Positions 1 through 6,275 of a stretch of DNA of 9,159 nt are shown here, in pieces. A program made the position numbers and the translations under genes. The stretch is from assembly GCA_900769525.1 (NCBI GenBank), contig CAAGGY010000004.1, positions 1 through 9,159 of the forward strand, given 5' to 3'. Below the pieces are notes generated by a model that was given only the letters and a program-made list of their open reading frames with translations, made no database searches and had not been told where the DNA came from. Each line of letters begins with the position of its first letter. Position 1 is the stretch's first letter. Source of the DNA: an uncultured Alistipes sp. (GTDB lineage Bacteria > Bacteroidota > Bacteroidia > Bacteroidales > Rikenellaceae).

Positions 1-411
1 TAAGACGTATAGGCGTGTGAGGTCGACATCGTAGCGCTGGCTCACCCACTCAACGACATTCATAACTCGCTCTGGGCGCCACCAATCGCCATGATTTACC
101 TGCGGTGCGATAACCACTGCATCAATCTTACGACCACGCCACAAGGCGTCGATAGTGCCATACTCACGTACCTTATTGATGTTGTTGCCGCTAAGGCTTC
201 TGCCGTGCAGAAATACGATAACAGGCAGAGGTTTTGCCACCTCCACGCTGTCGGCCGCAGCAAGGCGATTAGCTCGGTTGTCGCTATAGTCCGTTGGCAC
301 GTAGAGCCAAAAGTCGTAGCCATTTCTTACGGAGTCACGCATGGCGTAGACCTGTGCCGATGCTAGGGTAGGCACTATGGCCAATATTGCAAGTAGTATA
401 AACCTCTTCAT
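1..411 (-). CDS. Exported alpha/beta-hydrolase (esterase/prolyl oligopeptidase-like), 3' end outside window
   Basis: Only the first 137 residues are in the window; the frame is open to base 1, so the gene is cut by the edge and not broken. The ATG at 411 is followed by a signal peptide (MKRFILLAILAIVPTLASAQ, likely cut after ASA at residue 19), so the product should be periplasmic or surface-exposed. After a strand near residues 31-40 (GYDFWLYVPTDY) comes PLPVIVFLHGRSLSGNN at 61-77, the usual beta-strand plus His-Gly oxyanion-hole segment of esterase/dienelactone-hydrolase/prolyl-oligopeptidase folds, then DAVVIAPQ at 97-104 and a helix leading to DLTRLYVL, directly before the expected GxSxG nucleophile elbow, which is not visible. 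Family and signal peptide are seen; the substrate (polysaccharide ester, peptide or other) cannot be told. It begins 17 bp after the stop of the beta-propeller gene and is probably co-transcribed with it. Confidence 0.85.
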   Translation of the reverse strand, partial: MKRFILLAILAIVPTLASAQVYAMRDSVRNGYDFWLYVPTDYSDNRANRLAAADSVEVAKPLPVIVFLHGRSLSGNNINKVREYGTIDALWRGRKIDAVVIAPQVNHGDWWRPERVMNVVEWVSQRYDVDLTRLYVL

Positions 412-428
412 GTGTTGCGCTCTTGGTG

Positions 429-1952
429 TTAAAGTATTCTAAATTTATATATCTCACGGCCTCGGCTACCGACAACAAAGCTATTGTCGATGACCACGGG
501 CGATGACTCGAAGTTGTTGACCATTTGCTTTTTAAAGATTATGCGTCCAGTCTCAGCCTCGATAAGATATGCGTTGCCCGTTACGTCGCCTGTAAAGATG
601 TACATTCGCTCGTCGGGCGTGTAGAAGGCCACAGGCGATGACCAAGCATAGTATTGCAGACGTGTGCGATAGACAATCTCTCCCGTCTTGCGACTAATTG
701 CCACAAACGTGCCCATATCCTTGTCGCCCATGCCGCAGATATTTGTGAATATAAGACCCTCGCAGTTGCCATGGCCGAGTAGCGGTGTTGAGAACATACC
801 GCCCTCAATGCTCTTCTCGCTTGTCCCCATCTTGCGGCACGATATCCTCTTCTGCCATATAAGCTCGCCTGTGAGTGCGTCGAGCTTTGTGAAGTGGCAG
901 AATCCAGGGCTTGCCTGCTTGTCCACTGCCGAGCCAGCGTAGAGCACCACTCTGCCATCCTCCTCGGCAATAACCATTGTGGCATCAGTGTCGTCAATAT
1001 TGCTAAAGCACCACACGGGTTTCATCGTGTTGATATTGGTACATAGGATGTTACCTCGGTTATCGCAGGTGAATAGGTAGTTTTTGTACACCGCAGGCGA
1101 CGACTCTATGCCAGGCGCAAGGCCACCTTTGCGATAGCGCAATAGGCTGTGCATCTTCACATCTGCATGGTCGGCCGTGAGTTTGTAGATAGTGCCGTTC
1201 TCGCCAGGGCGAATCACGAAGTTATCGACAACTATTGCCGAGGCATCGTATGCGCCCCAGCGTCGCCAAGCCTTGTTGTCACGACCAAAATAGTCGATGC
1301 GCTTATGGTCAAAAATGTTGTACACTACAGCGCCAATAGCACCCTCTGAAGGTATACCCTGGCCGACGTAGAGGTTACCGTTAAGGCGTGGGTCTAACGA
1401 CACTGAGCCCTTGATAGGGTTCTTGCCTACAAATGGTTGTCGAGAGATTTTACCCGTCTCGTAATCAATGAAGTAGACGTTTCCGCAGAGTGAACCTACG
1501 ATGATTTCACGATTGCTAAAGTTGGCCGTTAGAGCCTTTGAGCGTTCACGTTGTAGCTGCATGAGTGAGTCGCTCCACTCAACATATACAGGCTGACCTG
1601 TCCAGCCAGAGCCTCCACCCCAAATGCCGTAGTCGGTAACACGACCATCGTAGTCGGTGCGGAATGTCCACGCCACCTCTATCTTCGATGGCACGCTGTC
1701 GAGTCTACCGGCATGTGGCATATCACGACGTGGCGAGCCACGAAATGTGAAGATTCCTGGTGCCTCGGCGTAGAGGTCACGATGGCTGCTTAGATTAGCA
1801 TTTGTTGTCGTGTCGCTAATCTCCACTCGATACTCGAGCTTTGAAGCCGAAGTGTAGACTGTATCTGGTAGATCGCACGCCGCATTTGCCGACACATAGG
1901 CAAAGAGCATAGCGCAAATTGTTAATATAGTTTTAAAACCTGTATGTTGCAT
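429..1952 (-). CDS. Exported PQQ-like beta-propeller repeat protein
   Basis: A 507-residue protein with an N-terminal signal peptide (hydrophobic residues about 7-20, likely cut after ANA at 24). C26 lies near the cut but the flanking residues do not make a good lipobox, so a soluble periplasmic protein is more likely than a lipoprotein. The body carries repeated propeller blades of the PQQ-binding-like type: GNVYFIDYETGKI (157-169), GTIYKLTA (253-260), GNILCTNINTMKPVW (300-314), KLDALTGELIW (356-366), FVAISRKTGEIVY (416-428), GNAYLIEAETGRIIF (459-473) and GREIYKF (499-505 area). These alternate with strand motifs ESSPAV (283-288), FSTPLL (387-392), WSSPVA (437-442) and ESSPVV (482-487). Such propellers are often scaffolds or binding proteins; no dehydrogenase cofactor residues can be claimed, so PQQ use is not implied. 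It is first in a likely two-gene unit with the downstream esterase and has its own promoter-like sequence divergent from pyrH. Exact function unknown. Confidence 0.9.
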   Translation of the reverse strand: MQHTGFKTILTICAMLFAYVSANAACDLPDTVYTSASKLEYRVEISDTTTNANLSSHRDLYAEAPGIFTFRGSPRRDMPHAGRLDSVPSKIEVAWTFRTDYDGRVTDYGIWGGGSGWTGQPVYVEWSDSLMQLQRERSKALTANFSNREIIVGSLCGNVYFIDYETGKISRQPFVGKNPIKGSVSLDPRLNGNLYVGQGIPSEGAIGAVVYNIFDHKRIDYFGRDNKAWRRWGAYDASAIVVDNFVIRPGENGTIYKLTADHADVKMHSLLRYRKGGLAPGIESSPAVYKNYLFTCDNRGNILCTNINTMKPVWCFSNIDDTDATMVIAEEDGRVVLYAGSAVDKQASPGFCHFTKLDALTGELIWQKRISCRKMGTSEKSIEGGMFSTPLLGHGNCEGLIFTNICGMGDKDMGTFVAISRKTGEIVYRTRLQYYAWSSPVAFYTPDERMYIFTGDVTGNAYLIEAETGRIIFKKQMVNNFESSPVVIDNSFVVGSRGREIYKFRIL

Positions 1953-1979
1953 TACGCTTTGGGGTTAGTGTTAATTGTG

Positions 1980-1987
1980 CGAAGGTA
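1980..1987 (-). promoter_or_regulatory. Candidate -7 promoter box for the beta-propeller/esterase unit
   Basis: On the minus strand this reads TACCTTCG, one mismatch from the Bacteroidota -7 consensus TAnnTTTG, and lies 27 bp ahead of the ATG at 1952. No good TTTG-like -33 box is seen 19-21 bp upstream, so strength is uncertain. It sits inside one arm of an 18-bp inverted repeat whose other arm is the pyrH -7 region. Confidence 0.5.
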
Positions 1988-2112
1988 GTAATTTTATTTT
2001 GAAGTTTCGCATTTTACGCTCTAATATCACGATTTTTAGGCAGAAGCGTATGGCAAATGGCACTAAAAGCCAATACTTGGATTGATATGGTGAAATTAGA
2101 TGGTCAAAAAAT

Positions 2113-2143
2113 TATGATTTTAACCGAAAAATTACTACCTTCG
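2113..2143 (+). promoter_or_regulatory. Candidate promoter of the pyrH-thioredoxin-frr operon
   Basis: TATG at 2113-2116 (one mismatch to TTTG) is followed after 19 bp by TACCTTCG at 2136-2143 (one mismatch to TAnnTTTG), the spacing expected for the Bacteroidota primary sigma factor. The predicted start of transcription is near 2149, leaving a leader of about 30 nt before the ATG at 2182. No strong Shine-Dalgarno sequence is present; the region before the ATG is A-rich (GAAAATAGTAAT), as is usual in this phylum. Confidence 0.6.
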
Positions 2144-2181
2144 CATTCGATATAGATGTTTAACTCTCCGAAAATAGTAAT

Positions 2182-2898
2182 ATGGCAACAGCAAAATACA
2201 AGAGAATACTCCTAAAGCTCAGTGGTGAGTCACTTCAGGGTAAGCAGAATTATGGTCACGACGTTGAGGTCCTTCGCGACTATGCCGAGCAGATTAAGCG
2301 TATCGCAGAGATGGGCGTTGAGATTGGTATCGTGATTGGCGGAGGTAATATTTTCCGTGGTATTCAGGGTGCTGGCCGTGGCTTTGACCGTGTTAAGGGC
2401 GACCAGATGGGTATGCTCGCCACAATCATCAACTCACTCGCTTTGCAGTCGGCATTGGAGTCTGTGGGTGTTAAGTGCAAGGTGCTCACCTCGATTCGTA
2501 TGGAGCCTATCGGTGAGTACTACTCTAAGGCTAAGGCGTTGGAGTATCTCGAGGCGGGATATGTCGTAATCATTGGTGGCGGAACATCAAATCCATACTT
2601 CTCGACCGACACCGCTTCGGCACTGCGAGGTATAGAGATTGAGGCTGAGGTTATGTTCAAGGGTACACGTGTCGATGGTATCTACACCGCAGACCCAGAG
2701 AAGGATCCTACTGCAACCAAGTTCGATACTATCACCTTCGATGAGGTGCTTGCTCGTCGACTCAAGGTTATGGACCAGACAGCCTTCACGCTCTGTCGTG
2801 AGAACCACCTCTCGCTAATTGTATTCGATATGGATACCGTTGGCAACTTGGAAAAGGTTGTCGCTGGCGAGAATATTGGCACGATAGTTACTGAGTAG
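2182..2898 (+). CDS. pyrH: UMP kinase (uridylate kinase)
   Basis: A 238-residue cytoplasmic kinase of the amino-acid-kinase fold that phosphorylates UMP to UDP with ATP, an essential step of pyrimidine nucleotide synthesis. Family hallmarks are all visible: KLSGES (12-17) at the phosphate-binding N-terminus, GGGNIFRG (53-60), DQMGMLAT (74-81), the UMP/ATP-site segment GGGTSNPYFSTDTA (132-145), KGTRVDGIYTADP (160-172) and MDQTAFTLCREN (197-208). Length matches bacterial PyrH (about 235-245). The start at 2182 places KRILLKLSGES at the usual distance from the N-terminus. It heads a same-strand group with the thioredoxin-like gene (50-bp gap) and frr; pyrH and frr are commonly neighbours in bacteria. 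Confidence 0.98.
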   Translation: MATAKYKRILLKLSGESLQGKQNYGHDVEVLRDYAEQIKRIAEMGVEIGIVIGGGNIFRGIQGAGRGFDRVKGDQMGMLATIINSLALQSALESVGVKCKVLTSIRMEPIGEYYSKAKALEYLEAGYVVIIGGGTSNPYFSTDTASALRGIEIEAEVMFKGTRVDGIYTADPEKDPTATKFDTITFDEVLARRLKVMDQTAFTLCRENHLSLIVFDMDTVGNLEKVVAGENIGTIVTE

Positions 2899-2948
2899 TG
2901 ATGTTAGTGCGAAACAATAGATGTTTAATTTGAATAAAGAGAACTATT

Positions 2949-3608
2949 ATGGCAATTGAGAGTAAATACAAGAAGCGTGGCTCGAACATTTCGCTTATCG
3001 TTATGCTTGCAGTGCTTATAGCACTTGTTGTGGCAATTATTATGTGGCCTTTTGGCGCTGAGGCAGAGGCTGAAGAGGTAGCTACCGAGCAGGTGACTGT
3101 TGATGTAGAGACTGAGGCTGAGGCTGAACCAGCCGAGGAGCCAAAGAGCGAGGAGGAGGATGTTGAGGCTACAACACTTGTAAATGTTGGTGATGTAGCT
3201 CCCGATTTTACAGTAACAATGCTCGATGGTCGCACCATTAAGCTCTCGGAGCTTCGTGGCAATGTCGTTATGGTATGCTTCTGGGCAACGTGGTGTCCTC
3301 CTTGCCGTCAGGAGCTTGCCCACCTTCAGGAGGGTGTGCTCGATAGATTTGCTGACCAAAAGCTCGTTGTGCTGCCAATCTCACGTGGCGAGGAGCGCAG
3401 TGTTGTTGAGAAGTTTATCACAGATAATGGCTACAAGTTTGGTGTAGGTCTCGATAGCGATCGTGCAATCTATGACCTCTACGCATCGAACTACATTCCT
3501 CGTACGTTTATTATTAACAAGCAGGGTAAGGTTGTATATCGCAACGCTGGCTATGATGAGGCTATTGCCCAGGAGGTAAACGCAGCTATCGCTCAGGCAC
3601 TTAAGTAG
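2949..3608 (+). CDS. Membrane-anchored TlpA/ResA-type thioredoxin-like protein
   Basis: A 219-residue protein in three parts. Residues 1-13 are basic and followed by one hydrophobic membrane segment (about 14-33, ISLIVMLAVLIALVVAIIMW), so it is probably an N-in anchor with the rest in the periplasm. Residues 37-75 are an acidic, low-complexity linker rich in Glu, Ala and Val. Residues 80-219 form a TlpA/AhpC-type thioredoxin domain: GDVAPDFTVTMLDG (81-94), KLSELRGNVVMVCFWATWCPPC (98-119) with the redox pair C116-C119, and the cis-proline segment YIPRTFIINKQGKVVYR (182-198, P184). An extra Cys, C110, precedes the active site. Known relatives reduce periplasmic disulfides, for example in cytochrome c maturation; the partner here is unknown. 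It lies between pyrH and frr with gaps of 50 and 27 bp and is likely co-transcribed with them. Confidence 0.93.
   Translation: MAIESKYKKRGSNISLIVMLAVLIALVVAIIMWPFGAEAEAEEVATEQVTVDVETEAEAEPAEEPKSEEEDVEATTLVNVGDVAPDFTVTMLDGRTIKLSELRGNVVMVCFWATWCPPCRQELAHLQEGVLDRFADQKLVVLPISRGEERSVVEKFITDNGYKFGVGLDSDRAIYDLYASNYIPRTFIINKQGKVVYRNAGYDEAIAQEVNAAIAQALK
3058..3174 (+). repeat. Low-complexity segment coding for an acidic Glu/Ala linker
   Basis: The DNA is dominated by GAG, GAA and GCN/GTN codons and contains short tandem repeats such as GAGGCTGAGGCTGA near 3115-3128. It encodes residues 37-75 of the thioredoxin-like protein, the spacer between the membrane segment and the thioredoxin fold. Such tracts are prone to length change between strains. 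Confidence 0.6.
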
Positions 3609-3635
3609 ATGAACGAAATTTAAATTGAGATAAAT

Positions 3636-4193
3636 ATGGATACTAAGACTATTTTGAATGAGGCAGCTGACCGTATGCAGCGTGCTGTTGACCACCTTGC
3701 TGAGGAGTTGCTTAACCTTCGTGCAGGTAAGGCTTCTGTAAATATCCTTAACGGTGTATTCGTCGAGTACTATGGCTCGCAGACTCCAGTATCGGGCGTT
3801 GCAAGTGTCACTGTGCCAGATGCTAAGACTGTACTTATTCAGCCATGGGATAAGAATATGATTCGCCCTATTGAGAAGGCGATTATCGACTCTAACATCG
3901 GCCTCACACCATCAAACAATGGCGAGCACATCCGCCTCACAATGCCACCTTTGACTGAGGAGCGTCGTAAGGAGATTGTGAAGAAGGTAAAGGGCGAGGG
4001 CGAGACTGCTCGTATCAGCTTGCGTAATGCACGTCGTGATGCTGTCGAGGCATTCAAGAAGGCTCAGAAGGATGGTATGTCTGAGGATGAGCAGAAGGAT
4101 GGCGAGGCACAGGCACAGAAGCTCCTCGAGAAGTTCACTAAGCTTATCGATGTAGAGCTCGAGAAGAAGGAGAAAGAGGTAATGACAGTCTAA
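3636..4193 (+). CDS. frr: Ribosome recycling factor
   Basis: A 185-residue protein of the normal length for RRF, which with EF-G splits post-termination 70S ribosomes. Visible family signatures: the N-terminal helix with HLAEELLNLRAGKASVNIL (20-38), the domain II region VEYYGSQTPVSGVASVTVPD (43-62), LIQPWDKNMIRPIEKAI (67-83), the segment SNIGLTPSNNGEHIRLTMPP (86-105), LTEERRKEIVKKVK (106-119), and RISLRNARRDA (126-136) followed by the last long charged helix of domain I. The ATG at 3636 gives the standard N-terminus. It is last in the pyrH-thioredoxin-frr group and is followed 27 bp later by a strong intrinsic terminator. Confidence 0.98.
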   Translation: MDTKTILNEAADRMQRAVDHLAEELLNLRAGKASVNILNGVFVEYYGSQTPVSGVASVTVPDAKTVLIQPWDKNMIRPIEKAIIDSNIGLTPSNNGEHIRLTMPPLTEERRKEIVKKVKGEGETARISLRNARRDAVEAFKKAQKDGMSEDEQKDGEAQAQKLLEKFTKLIDVELEKKEKEVMTV

Positions 4194-4220
4194 CATTATC
4201 TTTCAACTTCCAAAAACAAT

Positions 4221-4260
4221 TAGGGGTTGTCCAATATTGTGGACAACCCCTATTTTGTTG
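4221..4260. terminator. Bidirectional intrinsic terminator between frr and glnA
   Basis: A perfect 13-bp stem pairs 4221-4233 (TAGGGGTTGTCCA) with 4240-4252 around a 6-nt loop (4234-4239). On the plus strand TTTTGTTG follows, ending the pyrH-frr operon. On the minus strand the stem is followed by ATTGTTTTTGG, so the same hairpin can stop transcripts of the convergent glutamine synthetase gene, whose stop codon lies 25 bp away. Confidence 0.93.
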
Positions 4261-4277
4261 TGGCGCAACGTGCCGCA

Positions 4278-5786
4278 CTATCCACAGTGGAAGTAGCGGT
4301 GAACAAGTTCAAGCATCTTGTCACGGTCGTTGCCGATGTCCTCACGTAGCGTGCGGTCGTTGAACGAACGTAGCGACTTGATGACACCGTCGATCATCGC
4401 TGGGCTAAATACGCCACGACTCTCGAATATTGCTCTCTGACGCTCCAGGCAGTCGGCCGAAGCGGCACAGCTGTCAGGCAGCTGAGCGAGTCCCTTCAAT
4501 TTATCCTCGTTCTCCTTAAGGTGGATGTTTACGTTTACGTATGTACGCTCGGCAATCTCGAGTGCGTTGTCGAGCTCAAAGCCATAGCGGCAAGCTACGG
4601 CCAAGCCTGCGATAAGCTCATATACGTCGGCTGAGCCATCTGGTGAGCGCATCTCTACGGTCTGCTTCTGCGATGTGTCGTAGTTGCTCTCGCCCTCCAA
4701 TGGGTTGGCTATGCGGCACATATCGCTCTTTGCTGCCCAGCCCAGAGGCACACGCACCAATACTGAGCGGTTGCGGTCACCCCAGCAGATGTTGGTTGGA
4801 GCCTCCTGGTGAGGTACAAGACGGAAATATGAGGTAGGGTTTGTGTTGCCGAAGGCCGTAATTGAGGGGGCAAGCTCCATCATACCGGCGATAGCCTTGC
4901 GAGCTGTAGCTGAGAGAACACCACCATCGAGCATCATGTTCTTACCATCCTTCATTATGCGCATGTGTACATGGAGGCCAGAGCCAGCCTTGCCGGCAGT
5001 AATCTTTGGCGCAAACGTAACATCAAAGCCGTAGCGGTAGGCGAGGTTGCGAATTATCCACTTGGCGATTACGAGCTGGTCGGCAGCGTCGGCAGCAGCA
5101 ACAGGCAGGAACTCAATCTCGTTCTGTTCGTAGATAAGGCCGTCGATGGTGAAGTTACCCACCTCTGAGTGGCCATACTTAATCTGACCGCCTGCCTGAG
5201 CGATGTAGGCCATACACTCGGTGCGGAACTCGTTGAACTTAGCATAGGGTGCCGACTCATGGTAGCCCTTCTGGTCGGTTGCGGGGAAGAGGCCGCAATC
5301 CTCGGCTATGACGTAGTACTCCAACTCGCCCATAGCCTCAAACTGCATGCCTGTGACCTCCTCAAATGCTGCGCAGGCTTTGAGCAGCGTGTAGCGAGGT
5401 GCTGAGGCGAGAGGCTCGCCATCCTTGTTAAAGAACGAGCAGAGCATAGTGAGCGTAGGAATCTCGGCAAATGGGTCGAGGAATGCTGAGCTGAAGCGTG
5501 GCACGACGTAGAGGTCGCTACTTCCCGCCTCGATGAATGGGAAGAGGCTCGAGCCGTCGACACGCTCGCCGCAGCTGAGTATGGCATCGAGGTAGGCGGC
5601 GTTGTTGATGACAAAGTTTAGGGTCTTTAGTCGTCCATCGCCCGCAGGATACATGAAGTTGACCATGCGCACTCCGTTCTCGGTGATATAGCGAACGATG
5701 TCGGCCTTTGTAAACTCCTTTGCAGGCTTTCCCAAGAAGGCAACCACCTTGTTGGGGTTTAGTTCTAACTCTTGTTTCATACTCAT
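4278..5786 (-). CDS. glnA: Glutamine synthetase, type I-like
   Basis: A 502-residue cytoplasmic enzyme expected to join ammonia to glutamate with ATP. The beta-grasp N-terminal domain (about 25-125) includes VDGSSLFPFIEAGSSDLYVVPR (76-97). The catalytic domain shows the metal and substrate residues in order: GELEYYV (153-159, E154/E156), HSEVGNF (206-212, E208), EQNEIEF (220-226, E223), GSGLHVHM (268-275, H272), YFRLVP (320-325), GDRNRSVLVRVP (336-347) and VEMRSPDGSADVY (377-389). Relative to enterobacterial GlnA there is an insertion of about 7 residues between the two metal-binding Glu motifs, and the tyrosine loop used for adenylylation is not recognisable, so GlnE-type control is unlikely. 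Length suits type I enzymes, not the roughly 730-residue type III enzyme common in this phylum. A related gamma-glutamyl ligase cannot be wholly excluded. A second ATG two codons in (M3) could also start it. It follows yciH by 60 bp. Confidence 0.9.
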   Translation of the reverse strand: MSMKQELELNPNKVVAFLGKPAKEFTKADIVRYITENGVRMVNFMYPAGDGRLKTLNFVINNAAYLDAILSCGERVDGSSLFPFIEAGSSDLYVVPRFSSAFLDPFAEIPTLTMLCSFFNKDGEPLASAPRYTLLKACAAFEEVTGMQFEAMGELEYYVIAEDCGLFPATDQKGYHESAPYAKFNEFRTECMAYIAQAGGQIKYGHSEVGNFTIDGLIYEQNEIEFLPVAAADAADQLVIAKWIIRNLAYRYGFDVTFAPKITAGKAGSGLHVHMRIMKDGKNMMLDGGVLSATARKAIAGMMELAPSITAFGNTNPTSYFRLVPHQEAPTNICWGDRNRSVLVRVPLGWAAKSDMCRIANPLEGESNYDTSQKQTVEMRSPDGSADVYELIAGLAVACRYGFELDNALEIAERTYVNVNIHLKENEDKLKGLAQLPDSCAASADCLERQRAIFESRGVFSPAMIDGVIKSLRSFNDRTLREDIGNDRDKMLELVHRYFHCG

Positions 5787-5846
5787 TATATTTTAGGTAT
5801 TATTACTATACGATGCAGTTACGCAAATTCTATGCTCTCGTTTAGG

Positions 5847-6188
5847 CTATCCGCCAGCTCTCTTGCAGCGGTAGCCACTCTTGCTGAGAAGTTCGACTAC
5901 ACGGTCACGGTGGTCGCCCTGGATGATTATCTCGCCATCCTTGGCTGTGCCACCCACGCCGCAGCTCTTCTTGAGCTCTTTGCCAAGTGCTGCGAGGTCG
6001 TTGTCGCTACCCACGAAGCCACGCACAACGGTGGCTACACGGCCACCCTTAAGGCGGTCGAGCCATATTTTGAGGTTTTGGCGCTCAGGGGCGAGTGTCG
6101 TAGTCTGCTCATCTTTGTCGGTCTCATATTGAAAGTCGGGATTTGTGGAGAATACCACGCCCAATCGCTCTTTCCAGTCGTTAGCCAT
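5847..6188 (-). CDS. yciH: SUI1/eIF1-family translation factor (YciH-like)
   Basis: A 113-residue protein whose residues about 38-110 form the SUI1 domain: LKIWLDRLKGGRVATVVRGFVG (39-60), then LAALGKELKKSCGVGGTAKDGEIIIQGDHRDRVVELL (65-101). The KGGR, CGVGGT-KDGEIxIQGDHR and final KxGYRCKRAGG elements match bacterial YciH, a homologue of eukaryotic eIF1 that influences start-site fidelity and binds the ribosome. The first about 37 residues are a variable leader. The ATG at 6188 lies after an AT-rich region with a good -7 box. It precedes glnA on the same strand by 60 bp, so read-through into glnA is plausible. Overlapping plus-strand frames here are shadows. Confidence 0.95.
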   Translation of the reverse strand: MANDWKERLGVVFSTNPDFQYETDKDEQTTTLAPERQNLKIWLDRLKGGRVATVVRGFVGSDNDLAALGKELKKSCGVGGTAKDGEIIIQGDHRDRVVELLSKSGYRCKRAGG

Positions 6189-6227
6189 AGATATAGATAT
6201 AAATATATGTAATGTTGGTTAAAAAAG

Positions 6228-6249
6228 TATATCTATGTACAAAGATATA
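6228..6249. repeat. 22-bp near-perfect palindrome, possible operator
   Basis: Arms TATATCT (6228-6234) and AGATATA (6243-6249) are exact reverse complements, and the centre TGTACA (6236-6241) is itself palindromic; only the pair 6235/6242 (A/A) fails. It covers the yciH -7 box at 6240-6247. Part of it recurs: ATATCTATG at 6229-6237 is the reverse complement of 6186-6194 at the yciH start codon. It could bind a dimeric regulator, but chance is not negligible in DNA this AT-rich. Confidence 0.5.
6240..6247 (-). promoter_or_regulatory. Candidate -7 promoter box for yciH (and possibly glnA)
   Basis: On the minus strand this reads TATCTTTG, a perfect TAnnTTTG box, 52 bp before the yciH ATG. No clear TTTG-like -33 box lies 19-20 bp upstream. 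The box falls in the right half of a 22-bp imperfect palindrome, and its upstream half overlaps the promoter of the divergent DUF4435 gene. Confidence 0.55.
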
Positions 6250-6260
6250 AAAAAAAATTG

Positions 6261-6268
6261 TAACTTTA
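6261..6268 (+). promoter_or_regulatory. Candidate -7 box for the DUF4435 gene, very close to the start codon
   Basis: TAACTTTA is one mismatch from TAnnTTTG. If used, transcription would begin at about 6274-6276, at or next to the ATG at 6276, giving a leaderless or nearly leaderless mRNA. No convincing -33 box is seen. An upstream promoter or a later start codon would remove the oddity, but the next in-frame ATG is about 78 codons downstream, beyond the conserved VEGYED motif. Confidence 0.35.
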
Positions 6269-6275
6269 CATCATT

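Larger units (their letters stand above)
1978..2145. repeat. 18-bp perfect inverted repeat spanning the divergent promoter region
   Basis: The left arm 1978-1995 (TGCGAAGGTAGTAATTTT) is the exact reverse complement of the right arm 2128-2145. Each arm contains the candidate -7 box (TACCTTCG) of the gene it faces: the beta-propeller gene to the left and pyrH to the right. The arms are 132 bp apart, so this is better read as two near-identical core promoters pointing outward than as a hairpin. Confidence 0.7.

Noticed and set aside
91..366. Open frame of 91 codons on the plus strand at the left edge
   Set aside because: The minus strand here encodes a signal peptide and hydrolase motif in a frame open to the edge, which is the better reading.
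2925..3695. Several open frames of 104-144 codons on the minus strand
   Set aside because: They mirror the thioredoxin-like gene and its Glu/Ala-rich linker and show Ser/Leu-rich shadow composition.
5772..6212. Open frame of 146 codons on the plus strand
   Set aside because: Antisense to yciH, whose SUI1 motifs are unmistakable; the frame also overlaps the glnA start.
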